Part shown: piece by piece, positions 28,843 through 41,432 of the stretch
Numbering within the stretch: position 1 is the first letter of the stretch
Layout: every line of letters starts with the position of its first letter
Source of the DNA: Hormiphora californensis
Taxonomy: Eukaryota; Ctenophora; Tentaculata; Cydippida; Pleurobrachiidae
Assembly: GCA_020137815.1 (NCBI GenBank)
Contig: CM035350.1
Coordinates: 7,771,524 to 7,835,523 of the forward strand
Direction: 5' to 3'
Length of the DNA stretch: 64,000 nucleotides
Position numbers and translations under genes: made by a program
The notes under the pieces: generated by a model
The model's database searches: none
What the model saw: the letters and a program-made list of their open reading frames with translations, nothing else
What the model was told of the DNA's origin: nothing

Positions 28843-31800
28843 CTAACTTCCAATAATCCAGAGCATGTTAAGTCCTGTAGGGCCAAGATTGACAGGCCCT
28901 AGCATGCCGTGTTCCTCGCTCCTCAGATGGAACAGCAGGAGAAGGAGGGAATGGAACAGATTGTTCCTTCCCTTGCTCACCTCCCAAACCTCATCTTCCA
29001 CTAGCACCTGAGAGGAAGGTGGTATCACTGGGTTACCACTGCAGCCATGGTAACGGGTGGTTTTCATTGTCACATCATGGTAGCCATGGTAACGGGTTGA
29101 TTTTCATTGTCACATCATGGTAACTATGGTAACGGGTTTTTTCATTGTCACATCGTGGTAACCATGGTAACGGTTTGTTTTCATTGTCACATCGTGGTAA
29201 CCATGGTAACGGTTTGTTTTCATTGTCACATCATGGTAACCATGGTAACGGCCAACGGGTTGTTTTCATTGTCACATCATGGTAGCCATGGTAACGGTTT
29301 GTTTTCATTGTCACATCATGGTAGCCATGGTAACGGTTTGTTTTCATTATGCTAATTATGCTAATTATGTGATTATATCGTACCTTGAAATGAGGAGGAT
29401 GGATAGAAGACTGAAAGAGGGCGTACTCTCGCTTCTTGCTATCCGCTTTGTTAGGAGTTTGCACAAAGTACTGGGTTGTAAATGTTCTTCCCTGCAAATG
29501 GAGATGGAGATGTTATCAGGGTGTCAAGCAAAGCAACAGATAACGTCAAACGAGCCGGTAACCATGGTACCATGGTAACCATGGAAACACACAAACCTCA
29601 GGGTACATGGGGTTACGTGGAAGATGCGAGTCTAGGTAGGTATTGATACAGTGGGCCACTATCTGGGAATCTGTTGGTAGCTCCTTGTTCCAGGGTGCAT
29701 TCTTATACTGACCACCGCTCTCCCACCTGAAGCAACCTGCAGAGAGGTGGGATTAATTTGGAATTTTTAATCGTTCACTTTGCCCAGCTGTAATTCAAGA
29801 AGTTATCCGGCTTACAAACAATAAACCAAATCATTTTCTTTTTATACAAAATTGAAAACCATCAAAAAGTAGCCGGATCTATATCTGTGTAATACCTACC
29901 TAGACAGCTACCAGCAGCCAGTTCCCCTATGCGGTGGACAAGGTATTCCTGGTTCACGCTCACTTCCAAATAGGGCAGCACTTTAGCTGAGGGAGGGGGA
30001 GTAATAGTACTGGGGCAGTTTTACATTTATGTTTATTGTTGGACTTGTTTTTGGTAGTTCTCTGAAACCGCTTGTTTCACTTTGTACTATGTTTATTGTT
30101 GGGTAGAAATTGAAAGACTATTGATTGTTAAAGAAGAGCTGAATAAAACATACCGATATTGGCCATGTGCTCGTGTTTGTTAGTTGATATCTTTGAGAGA
30201 ACAGCAGTGCTGACAGAGCCTATCTTGCACTCCGCTGATCCTATTTGCTCCAGAGTCTTGTTGATCATCTGGATCTCACTATGCAGGTGCTGCAACAGTA
30301 ATTATTGGATTAGATAAATGGAACGATGTAAAACTTTAGAGTTTGGCTTTATCTTGGCTTATCTTTGCTTATAGTTTGGCTTTAGCTAATCGTACTAGAC
30401 ACGACAGCCACATGGTACCTGAAAGATGGTCCGGGCAAGCCAGGTCCTGATATTCTGAGTCCAGCTATCCAGGTAGGGAGCACTAACTCCCAGTCTCTCT
30501 AACAGTGCATCAGCTGCCTGTTGGTTGTAATAACTTGTATCCCCGGACACGCTGACACTCTGGTTTTGAGAGGCCAGAAAGTAGGTCCGAGGGGGCAGGG
30601 TTTCAGAGGCCCGGGGTGCCCAGCCACTGGAAAGAGACCTGTCAGAGGTTCCCCTCGCCATCCACTTGTCTTTCTCTTCGTACTCCTATTACATGGGGTT
30701 TGGTGATGTGCAGGGTATGACCTAGAACTTTGGATGAGCCAGAGAACAGAGCTGATGGTGCTGGGTCATGAGGTCTTCATTTGAAAGAGTCTATTTGGTT
30801 ACCTTGAGATAGTTGGAAAGATCGTTGATATCAGAGACCCTCTTCCGTATTTTAGGAGATGCACCCAACTTGAAACTACTATCCGCTTCCCGTAGAGGTG
30901 TCGTGAAACTAAAAAAGAGTTGGAGAGAACCTAAAATATCGCCTGACTATTTGGCATTCCGCCAATTACCACTCACCTCATCATACTGGTGTTCATGTTG
31001 TTTGTGGTACTGGTAAATTCCGGCTGAACGCAGCTGTGAGGATGAACATGAGTGAGAGTGAAATAATTTCATGATGTTTTGATCACCGTAGCAACCCCTC
31101 TCTTAGTTACATGGTTGCCATGGCTACCCCTCTCTTAGTTACATGGTTGCCATGGCTACCCCTCTCTTAGTTACATGGTTGCCATGGCTACCCCTCTCTT
31201 AGTTACATGGTTGCCATGGCTACCCCTCTCTTAGTTACATGGTTGCCATGGCTACCCCTCTCTTAGTTACATGGTTGCCGTGGCTACCCCTCTCTTAGTT
31301 ACATGGTTGCCATGGCTACCCCTCTTTTAGTTACATGGTTGCCATGGCTATCCCTCTCTTAGTTACATGGTTGCCATGGCTACCCCTCTTTTAGTTACAT
31401 GGTTGCCATGGCTACCCCTCTCTTAGTTACCTGATAGTACTGGTACTGTTTAGGGAGTGGAAGGATGCATTGAAGGAGCTGTTTAGTGTCATGTTACTTC
31501 CACTGTTGATGGAGGTGGAGAGGGGCGGTGTGAAAAGATCACCCCTAATAGTCGGTGTCGGTGTCATGTGGGGTGACGGACCAGAGACATTGCTCTTGGT
31601 GGGTGTTGTTTCAAAGGAAGATGGGCTCCGACCACCTGGAGACGTGTCACAGGAGCTGGTGCCAATCAGGGGCCGAGCTTTGATGTTGAGGAGAAGAGAC
31701 TGGGCGGGGGATAGGACGTCCAGTTGGGTTTTGAAGCGTCGTGACGTCACGTATGTGATGATGTCACAGAGCGCGGCTATTCCACATACAACCGCTAGGG

Positions 31801-33802
31801 ATATCTGAAGATAGATCGAGGTACCAATTAGAGGTCATGTGGATATAAAATTAACGTTCCCACTACAACCCCGCAAAGCGTTGCTTAGTTTACCTCGATA
31901 TAAGACGCGTAGAGGGAGTGGTCTTCTGATAGGCTGACCATGCTCGTAAGAAGTGCCCCTGCTAGTCGGAGTGAAAACACCGTACATAGGAGAGAGTTGA
32001 TCCCGCACCATTTCAACGCCACGTCACCATGCTGTATCTGAGAGGATATATCAGGGATGTTATTTATGTGGAATTATATATGGTCACCTTCCTACCCAAG
32101 TGTACGTTTTTATGTTTATCAAGTTTCTGGACTAAACTAAACTAATACGTGTTACCTCACAGTAACTAAACACACATGGCCATCTGACATTATTTTAGGC
32201 CAATAAGGTCATTTGTGTTTTTTTGTACATAGCCGAGCTAAATATCTTACTATTGTCCCATGTACTTTCTTTAAGCGTGTACTCAGATTTATTGGGCTTT
32301 GTGAGAATATGCAGGAGTGGAGTGCTCCTCTATCGGGTTAATCCATGGAATTCATGTATTATTTGGGACGAACCTTGAACTTTTGGGGGGAAAGCCAATT
32401 TCTTCACCAATTGGTAGTCCAAGGGGTACTTGATCACCAAAAAAAAGTTTCAATCTCAATTTTTAGGGGAAGTCACCTAAATTGGGTATAATTGGTTACA
32501 AGGTAATTACATGGTAAACCCAAACCGTAAATCAACTTAGGAATGGAGTTAAGTAAAAAATAAGGGCACTAAAATGTGTAGCGTCTTCGCATTAGTGGGG
32601 GTAGGTGCCGGAATTAAGTCTCTATCTCATCTGGTTAATAAGATAATTGGATAATTAGATTAGCGCATAGCCGTTTTGGCCAAATATGGCTATAGCCATG
32701 TTAGGAAAGGAGTAGAGACAAAACCGAGGGCACTAAAATGATCAGCGTCCTCGAGTTAGTGGGGGTAGGTGCTAAAATTAAGTCTCTATATCATCTGGTT
32801 AATTAGATAATTGGATAATTAGGTATGAAAATAACCGTTTTTGGATATATGGCTATAGCCACTTGGGAATGGTTTAGAGACTTTTCACTGGTGCCATTTT
32901 GTAGGCGATGGCCAAGTTATGGGTGGTCTATGTCGGACTTTTAAGCTCTATCTTCAACCGTTTAGCCGTTATTTAGCTTTAAAAGTGCTTAAATGGACAA
33001 AAAATGAGCAAAAAAACGCACTAATTACCCTTTTTTGCCCATTTCAGCACCAAATAACGGCTAAACGGTTGAAGATAGAGCTTAAAAGTCCGACATAGAC
33101 CCCCCATAACTTGGCCATTGCCTACAAAATGGCACCAATGAAACATCTCTAAACCATTCCGAAGTGGCTATAGCCATTTAGCCAAAAAACGGTTATTTTC
33201 ACACCTAATTATCTAGTTAACCAGATGAGATAGAGACTTAATTTTAGCACCTACCCCCACTAACTCGAGGACGCTAATCATTTTAGTGCCCTCGGTTTTG
33301 TCTCTACTCCTTTCCCAACATGGCTATAGCCATATATGGCCAAAACGGCTATGCGCTGATCTAATTATCCAATTATCTCATTAACCAGATGAGATAGAGA
33401 CTTAATTCCGGCACCTACCCCCACTAATGCGAAGACGCTACACATTTTAGTGCCCTTATTTTTTACTTAACTCCATTCCTAAGTTGATTTACGGTTTGGG
33501 TTTACCATGTACATTACCCTGTAACCAATTAGGCCCAATTTAGGTGAATTCCCCTAAAAATTGAGATTGAAACTTTTTTTTGGTGATCAAGTACCCCTTG
33601 GACTACCAATTGGTGAAGAAATTGGCTTTCCCCCCAAAAGTTTCGGGTCCAAGCAAGAATTCCATGGATTAGGTGGGAACTTACAGAGGGTGGTGAGATA
33701 GTAGCTGATAAACAACTCATTCTCTCTCTCTCCCAGCAATAGCATTTCCGTGATGAATATATATTTATTTCTGATCCGATAATCACTACCTATTTCTCTG
33801 TA

Positions 33803-33882
<80 letters not shown>

Positions 33883-34311
33883 CGTTGTGAGATGTTTTGT
33901 TCAGGATTTGTTCCCAATTATCAGCACAAGTGAGCATCAAAATAATTCCACAGTACACAAATATTGGACCGTCTAAAGTGTTTACAAATCCATTAGATGA
34001 TGAAGTTTTTCTAATGCCTTTACTTGTCCTAATGGTCCCTAATGCACATAAATTTCATATTTCGTCTGTCATCTTCATCCGGCTTGTAAACATAGTTACG
34101 AAATTTTTTTAGACCGCAGCTCCTTTTCAGTTGTTGTTGTTATGTCTAGTTACGGATGAAATCTCAGCCTAGATAACAGAACACAGCTGCCTTCCCCCCG
34201 TACAGTCTATATATCTATGATCTAGCTACATTATACCGCAAGCAAATTTACCTTATACCGTGCCTTGATGCTCTGCTCCACGAGGGGGGTTTGGAAAGCT
34301 GCACTTGGCAT
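28843..34311 (-). CDS. TMEM209: TMEM209 nuclear-envelope protein
   Basis: Eleven exons in phase: 34311-34252, 32037-31894, 31804-31431, 31033-30977, 30908-30803, 30685-30419, 30289-30154, 29986-29900, 29736-29597, 29491-29384, 29007-28843. The N-terminus MPSAAFQTPLVEQSIKARYK is followed by two hydrophobic segments, then a long Ser/Thr/Pro linker (exon 3). The C-terminal half matches TMEM209 closely: VLPYLEVSVNQEYLVHRI, DSQIVAHCINTYLDS, FTTQYFVQTPNKAD, SKGRNNLFHSLLL, and the end GLNMLWIIGS. In human cells TMEM209 is a nuclear-envelope protein linked to nucleoporins. The start ATG is the first one in a short exon and fits family length. Intron 1 (2.2 kb) holds a large foldback; other introns hold two X-box-like minisatellites. 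Confidence 0.92.
29040..29345. repeat. ~39-bp minisatellite with GTAACCATGGTAAC dyad
   Basis: About 7-8 copies of TCATTGTCACATCATGGTAA followed by CCATGGTAACGGTTTGTTT, unit length 38-40 bp. Each unit contains an X-box-like palindrome. It is in the last intron of TMEM209. Confidence 0.93.
31090..31435. repeat. 32-bp minisatellite with GTTGCCATGG
   Basis: Eleven nearly identical copies of a 32-bp unit containing GTTGCCATGGCTACCCCTCT and TTAGTTACAT, ending against the donor of TMEM209 exon 3. Confidence 0.97.
32339..33672. mobile_element. 1.33-kb foldback (long inverted repeat)
   Basis: Starts TAATCCATGGAATTC and ends GAATTCCATGGATTA. Arms of about 640 bp are nearly complementary throughout; shared blocks include TGGCTATAGCCA, GGCACCTACCCCCACTAA and TGATCAAGTACCCCTTGGAC. 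The centre is near 33006-33030 (AAAAAATGAGC). No transposase ORF is visible. It is in intron 1 of TMEM209, so the pre-mRNA could form a very long hairpin. Confidence 0.9.
33796..33879. repeat. (CT)n microsatellite
   Basis: CT tract just right of the foldback in TMEM209 intron 1; on the sense strand it is a GA tract. Confidence 0.95.
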
Positions 34312-35416
34312 AAGGCTAGATACAGGGAATTGATCGGTTAGTGGAATTAAAGGAATTTCATGGAAGACATGGGGTTAGGTGGGAGAGTAGGTGGGGTGGG
34401 GGTGTAGGGGAGGTTTGAAACATACACCAGTAGACAGCTATTTAGCTGAGTGAATGGGTGTGTCTTAGCACGGATGGAAGAGATTAACTCCAGAATCCAA
34501 ATCTACTCTAATTGTGTTAATTGGTTGCATGATGACTGATGAACTATGAAACTTCATAACAAAATAACTCAAACTTCACCCTTATTGTGAAGAGAAATGG
34601 TGCCTTTATTATCTCTAATTGTGTGAATAGGAAATAGTTCGGAAATCTTGAACATGATTTTACCAGTTTATTGCTGTCGTCACCAGTATTAATATGGATC
34701 TCTCATTACTACCACCTTTATTACGATTCGTCTCTGTCATGATATCTGTCTCTGCATGCAGCAATCCGACAATTGTTAGATGATCATTAATTTCTGAATT
34801 CTGCTGCCACCACGGCCTGTTGAGTTACCCAACAAGGCTGCATGTGCATTGACAAGTAGAAAGGCAGAATTATTGCAATTATAGTTGTCTCAGTTGTTGT
34901 CTTATTTGCAACATTATTTCTTCAGAAATCTGTGTTGATCTGATCTGCGTTGATCACTTCCAATCAGATTCATCTCCTCTAATCAATTTTAATTTGTCTC
35001 GTCCCCAATCAAGGAAACTCCTGTCAAGTCTTTCAAAAAAGTTACAAATACTTCATCGGTGATGTAGTTGTGTATATTGATCTGTTTCAATTTGTATTGC
35101 TCATAAAACATGATATGGCATTCTTGTAACCAAAAGAAATTAGAAAATATGAGCACACCCAGTTAGGGCCAAAAAGTGATATCATTGTACATTGCGATAC
35201 GGGACATAAGAAATTTTCTCATATAAACACGCTCCCAAATTTAGCTGATCAAGGAATAGTTGTATAATATGTAGCTGCCAGGTCAGCTGTGATTTATTAA
35301 CCCGTGATGAGGCGCTAACCCAACATTTTATTGCTGTTTTTACCTAGCAACTCATTAGTTTGATCTGCTCATTGTCATCATTGTTTCTTCTGTTACTGTT
35401 AGCGCTGGCGAGAGAT

Positions 35417-35499
<83 letters not shown>

Positions 35500-36690
35500 A
35501 CAGAGAGAGTACAACTATACACGTGTAAACGACCAGTATAACAGCATGTATTCATGATATTCATGTTGGGAGAGAGTTAGAGAGAGAGATAAAACGATAG
35601 AGAGAAAGAGAGAGTGAGTGAGAGAGAGAGAGTAATAAATGTGGAGAATGGTGGAGAATCTCTCTCTCTTCTTTTCCTGAGCGGTTATAGTGAGAGCATT
35701 CTCTGGACTCTCACTACTGCATTTGTACGTCTTCCCCATAAATCATGTATACCCAAGCAACCTCAAATATGCAAAAAAAACGGTGGCCAAACATGCAGTT
35801 ACTTGATGATATTTGGTCAAATTGAACATACTATTCCACAAGTACTTGTGTTTGTTGTGTCGGTGTGTGTAACTGGTTTGTAGAACATGCACTTGCTTAG
35901 TGAGAGATGTGTCATTGACACGCAGTTTGTCATTATCTAAGTGATTTTCCGTGATTCATCAATGTCTAGATTTGTCTTCTACTGCAGTTCTGAGTAGCCA
36001 ATCTAATACAAAACTTCCGGGAAGATTTCTCTTTTTTTGTTCTTACCATGTGGCCCTGTTGCAGTCGTCCAACCATTGTCGATTTCTATTTGCAATTAGG
36101 TATCTAGAAAGATGGCTTGGCTGCAGCATACCTTGGCCAAGTCTTAGTTAGTGCGATTTATAGCTATTATTTCAGGATATCTAAAATTTAAACGCCTTGC
36201 GGCGACATATACATTTGCTCATGCCTGTCATTGCTTCTCTCTACTCTGAACTGCCATATCCAAGCTGATATTCTGCACAATATGGCACGATTATTCATTG
36301 ATTGACTAGTCGACACGATGTATAATAATTGAACCGGCTTTTCTCTGTGTGTGTATTCGTATTCCGTTCATCTGACATCATCTAACATTTACTAAAGATC
36401 AGTGTCCGTGTTTCAAATTTGAAGAAACTTCCATTTACAATAACATCTCTTTTTCCGATTACTAATTACAGTGCTGCTTGTAGTCGTATTACCGTAATAG
36501 AAATACAGTAATGAGCCGTGCGCGCACGTTGCATAACGCGCGGCAAAAAGTGCATGTGTTCAGCACGTACTAGCGCCCTGATTGGCCACGGTTGTGCGTC
36601 GTCTTACTGTATCTCCGTTTTCCCACTACAAGCGACCGTGTTATGTTTATCGTTTACTAATCCTTGTTGATAAAATGTCTAGTCCCTAAC
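34312..36690. other. Intergenic, TMEM209 to cysteine-rich gene
   Basis: Divergent intergenic region between TMEM209 (minus) and the gene at 36.7 kb (plus), so it should hold both promoters. A long GA tract with a G run occupies 35416-35500. At 36480-36600 the sequence turns CpG rich (GCGCGCACGTTGC, GCGCGGC), which could mark the plus-strand promoter. No TATA box stands out and no coding exon was found. Confidence 0.5.
35416..35500. repeat. (GA)n microsatellite ending in G run
   Basis: GA tract of about 75 bp followed by nine or so G. ORFs over it are Glu/Arg or Ser/Leu repeats. Confidence 0.95.
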
Positions 36691-38656
36691 ATGGCATCTT
36701 GGCTACTTTGGCTGTCGTGGATCTGTGGAGTTACGTTTGGCCAGCATAGTGGTAAAGAGACATCCTTTCTTGTGAGCCTGTTCGACAGTAGAGACGATGG
36801 GGCTGAAAAGGGTTACCACAACCCGGAGAGATTCGGCCGTAATCCAGAGGTACATTCTTAATGTAATTCATGAGAGAACAAATTATACTTTTTGATGTGT
36901 GAGTATAAAACTTGTCGAGACATGTGTTTGTTTCAGACGTGTGGTGATTACTTTACAACGGGAGTGGAGGGAATGTGCCCAATGAAGGACACGTGCTGTG
37001 GAAAGCGTCATAATATCAGCACTGTTGAGATTTACTGCTGTCACGAGACTGAAAAGTGAGTTCAATAATGGGCGGTTTGATCCAGTGAGGGAGAGAGATA
37101 GGGAGAGAAAAAGAGACACTGCACAGGGTCAGGCGATTCAAGGAGCGAAAGCATACTATATGAAATGAATTTCCGGTCAATTTAGTGAGTAGAAGAAGCT
37201 GCGTATGCTTGTAAGGTAGAGAGATACAGATAGAGATGGAGATAGAGAGAGAGAGAAAAAGAGAGAGGGAGATTTAAAGAGATGATAGCTACGTTGTACA
37301 TTTTCTTTCCCTGCAATAACTTCATTGTCAGTTATCTATAAAATTATGAAGATGAGACAAATATTAGTAGTGGCAACACATGCGTGTTTCAACTTTTTAT
37401 TTTGTAGTTTCTTATCGAGTAGAAATGGTTGTTTCCGTATAACAGAGTCATCAAATTGAAAATTGCTTGCACGGCTTCTCTCGGCATAGAAAGATAGCGA
37501 GAGACGGGGAGGGAGAGAGACAGAAAGATAGAAAAGAGATCTAATAAACGTGGATAGTTCGAGTCACTATATCCACACTTCTTGGATACACGTGTCGTTA
37601 ACAAATTCATTCTGTGTAGGTGTTGCGAGGGTGAATGTTGTGGGGAGCAAGGTTTGTGCTGTAAAGAACCGGACAGTACCAGTGGACTTTGCTGTCCTAA
37701 AATCAGGTTCGATCTTGAACAGTTTTCCAACTTCTCTCCTAGTTCGAATTGCTATACTAATTGTTAAATTGTTTAACTCAATAAATGCTGTACTAATTTA
37801 TTGGGGGGGGGGGGTCCAGCCCTAAAAAAAGCTAAGCTATCGGCCAAAATCAGGGTACCTTTAGCTTTTTTAAGCTTTTTTAGCTTTTTTAGCTTTTTTA
37901 GCCTTTTTTAGCTTTTTTTTAAAGCTTTTTTAAGCTTTTTTTAGGCTAAAAAAAGCTAAAAAAAAGCTAAAAAAAAAGCTAAAATTGAGTTTTTAGTGGA
38001 TTCATATAGGTTCGAATCCCGCTGACGCCAAATTTTTTAAACTTTTATTATAACGTTTTATAACGTTTTTTGAACTTTTTTAAAACTGTTTTTATCAAAT
38101 TTGAATAATATTTTTATCGAAAAAATGTCTCCAGAAAATGGCAGTAGGGGTGGATACAGAAATTGCTATGTATGGACATAAACGGTAGATTATGGTAAAA
38201 AAATGTGCAGGAAATGAACAAATGCAGTCAATAGACGTCCGGAAGGATGAAAATTTAATGGAAAAGTGTCAAGATGAATGCTGAAAAAACATAAAAAGTA
38301 GGGCTAAAAAAAGCTAAAAAAAGCCAACATAAAAAAAGCAATCGACCAAAATCAGGGTACCTTTAGCTTTTTTTAGGGCTGGACCCCCCCTTTATTGTTA
38401 TTTTTTAAAGAATGATGCACTAATTGTTTTCTAATTCAGAGGGTGCTGTACGGATGTTCAGGGGAAGGTGACGTGTTGTAGTACAATGTTGGGTCGATAT
38501 TGGTGGGTGATTGCCGTTATCCTTCTTGTCTACATCGTATCACGGCTAACAATGATGATCAGGAAATATCAGAGTATGCCCCACATAGGGGATGAAAAAC
38601 TGAAAGAAGATAGAGAGCTGAAGAAGAAGATAAAATCTATGACGTACTGTTGCTAA
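36691..38656 (+). CDS. Cysteine-rich single-pass membrane protein, Shisa-like
   Basis: Four exons in phase: 36691-36849, 36937-37055, 37620-37706, 38440-38656, about 193 residues. A signal peptide (MASWLLWLSWICGVTFGQ) leads to an ectodomain dense in paired cysteines: TCGDYFTTGVEGMCPMKDTC, YCCHE, CCEGECCGEQGLCC, GLCCPK, GCCTDV, VTCC. One membrane helix follows (WWVIAVILLVYIVSRL), then a charged tail ending MTYCC. The C-x2-Y...C-P...CCG...YCC pattern recalls Shisa and related six-cysteine single-pass proteins, which act in receptor trafficking. The extra CC repeats are unlike typical Shisa, so membership is inferred. A motif NIS could be N-glycosylated. A G-run-ended element fills intron 3. Confidence 0.75.
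37803..38390. mobile_element. Element with G-run ends and (AGCTTTTTT)n arms
   Basis: Bounded by GGGGGGGTCCAGCCCTAAAA and its complement, and flanked by TTTATT on both sides (37797-37802, 38391-38396), so a 6-bp target duplication is likely. Inside are repeats of AGCTTTTTT in both orientations, paired ATCAGGGTACCTTTAGC copies at both ends, and GGTTCGAATCCCGCTGACGCCA-like tRNA 3' sequence (38009-38030). No ORF. It lies in intron 3 of the cysteine-rich gene. Confidence 0.8.
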
Positions 38657-39133
38657 CGAGAGAGAGTTGCTTGGTGTATACTGATTTCTTCAGGTTGCCG
38701 TGTCATAGAGAACACTAAGTTTCAAACAAATTTAGTTGAGCCTGATGATGATGCTGAGCATCGAAATTGATAGCAGTCTTCCACTGAATTAACCCCGTCT
38801 ACAGTGTTGGTGTGCATGCAAAGGGTTTGAAAATCAGACATAATACGTGTGTCAGTTTTTGCATATTGTACATGTATAGATCATTGATATATTCAGTATG
38901 ATATACATCATGTGAATTTTAAAACACCCTGTGTTTCTATTGGTGATCCGAGCTGCAGAGAAAGGGATAGGGTTCACAGGGACATGGGTCGATGCAACAT
39001 GACAGTGGAAAGAGGTAGAGGAGGGGGGTAGGATGGCGGGAGTAACGAAGGAGACTGGCAGTGATATTACTTCTAAAGCTTGTAAAAATAAAACCTGAAA
39101 TCACTCACAACACAAACAATTTAACGTGTATTT

Positions 39134-41432
39134 TCAGCTTGCTTCTTTGTTATCAAGGCTCTTTAAAAGGCGGAACAATCCAGTGGCCTCTCGTATCCGA
39201 CTATGTTCGATACAAAACGCCTGCAGGAAATGAATTTTCATTGTTATTTTTTGTTATTATGTTCTAATCTTCGTTTGTACATATTTGCGGGATGCAGTGA
39301 AGGAGGGTCGAGCAAGGCAAGATTTGTTTAGAGACCCCCTGGAAACTCCCGCGAACCTTGCTCGACCCTGTTCCCCGCGGTTTGAACAAAACAACACAAA
39401 CCTGTATCTCAATGAGTATATCCTGAACATTAACAAGCCGGTTCCGGATAAGAGAAGTGAGAAACACACAGACCAGCCTCACAAACCTGCAGGGGGGGGG
39501 GGCATTGTTATGAACCACATTCGCACATCCTTTAGGACCACGGAAATCTCCATGAATTGTATATAACACTCATATATTGTGGTCATTTCAAATACTCTCT
39601 TATGTGATATTTAATACTACTAAAACACGATGAGACCCCCTTACTGACCGGTGTTGTGTATTCTTGTCGGGTATGTCCGAACAGCTTGAAATACAGTTCC
39701 GAATGTAATACTGGATAAACTGAGGAGGTAGCTCCAGGCTGGCGGTTATTTTGTTCACCACCTCCAGGGCCGGAAGGGATAGCTCCATGTTGATGAGCGA
39801 TGTGAGGTACTCCCCGAACTGCTGGCCTTGTGCCAGGATTAACAGCACCTCCACTGCCAGAGCGGGGTTGTTTTCAACGAGACGAGGGAGGGATGAGGGC
39901 GAGATGGGGAGGACGCTGTAGGGCGTCCTCACGGGACTGTAGCTCTCTCTTCACTTTTTCTAGTTGAGGCGGCATAAGGGCCTGTCTGTGGGGTGGAACA
40001 GGGTGTCAGAAGGGGAAGGAACATCACGATAAAAGAGATCGTATGTCTTGAGGTTTAAATACTGAATTTGAGGAGTACTTTTACGTACTTTTGTGCCAGT
40101 GAGAACAGTTTCTTGAAGTCATCTTGTTTTCCCTCAGCCTGAGAGATGCTGGCGTCCCAGTGGAATGAGTAATCTAGGTCGTTAGGCCACATCCATATAA
40201 GCTCCTCTTCTGAGATCGCCAGAGGAGGGGGAAGTCGGGAGAAGGGTGGTACAAATACAGACTCAGTCAATTCACCATCAAATAACTGACTGAGGACCTC
40301 CTTATAGTGGCTTTCCTCCCTTGAATCGTTCTCTGGGTCGTCTAGTATGATTGACAAACCGCTATCTGAAACAATACGTCAGTCATTCTGAGAGTTTTCG
40401 GAGTGACAGAAATCAGCGTGCAAGGCGAGTTGTAAGCGCGTATGATTGCGCGTTCTGCGCTGAGATCTCACCTCAATATGTCCCGCGCCCGCTCAACATG
40501 CGAATAAGCCGCGGGAACTTTGTGCCCGAACGCGAAAACTCAGTCACTCACTCAAGACTGCAATCGTCATGGACTGACTGCACAATGTAACTGAGAAACA
40601 GGGGTAACGAATCTCAATTTTCCTATTAACAAACCTGCTTTTGGGGTGTAGGGGAAGTTTTTGAGGGGTTGGTTGACGACCTTACAGTTTTGTACAATCT
40701 GGGTAGCGGTTGAGGAGAGGGTATGTGAGGAAAACGGTAGAAGGCTGATAAAGTATGCTGCTGAGAGAACACTGAAAGGAATTAATGTGATAGTAACGAT
40801 AATAGAACCTCATTGTCCCCCTATCTAATATTTTATAATCACTCAGTAATGCATTGTTCGACCCTCTCTTACTACAAATCCCAACACTAACCGCTGGTCG
40901 GTATTGTGCCTGTTAACATAGTTGAAGATGGTCCTGTTAAAGGGGTTTAGTTCCTGGGGTTGTCCAATGTAACACAACAAAAAGAGGCAGTTGATCACCT
41001 CCGCCTCTCCATCCAACAGAAACTCCTGTTGCAGAAGGGAGGACATGCACTGACCCATCTGGGAGGGGAGGTTTATTTAGTTTCTGTAGCCGGCGTAAAA
41101 TCTGAAAATTACGAGTCTTTATTGAGTTTTAATAAAGTTGATTTTTGAGGTGTTTTACTACTATTTTGACCTAAGTCCTAATTTTCGATGAGTTTTGATT
41201 AGTTTAATCGAGCCCGGTCATGACCTAAAATCGCAGGTCACGCAAAGACAGTGGGACACCCTGCATATTAGAGCTAGGGATAGGTGTCTTGGTTGATACC
41301 ATCACAATAATGGCCTACCTTGAAATGTAGACATTTGGGACATAACACGTCGAACTGTTTCCCAATGCTCTCCAGGGTGTCCTGAGTTCTCTTGATAAGC
41401 TCAGCAACAGCACACAAACTGGCTTTCTCCAT
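39134..41432 (-). CDS. CNOT11: CCR4-NOT subunit CNOT11
   Basis: Seven exons: 41432-41319, 41058-40892, 40771-40635, 40365-40089, 39985-39649, 39486-39402, 39220-39134. The C-terminal part matches CNOT11 closely: [96 protein letters not shown]11 belongs to the CCR4-NOT deadenylase complex, binding CNOT10 and CNOT1. Exon 5 is odd: its first part ([14 protein letters not shown]) and its main part ([19 protein letters not shown]) both resemble the family but lie in frames one base apart. An internal acceptor at CTACAG|T would restore the frame but lacks a pyrimidine tract. All other junctions agree in phase. It begins 168 bp after the AIMP1 stop on the same strand. Confidence 0.9.
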
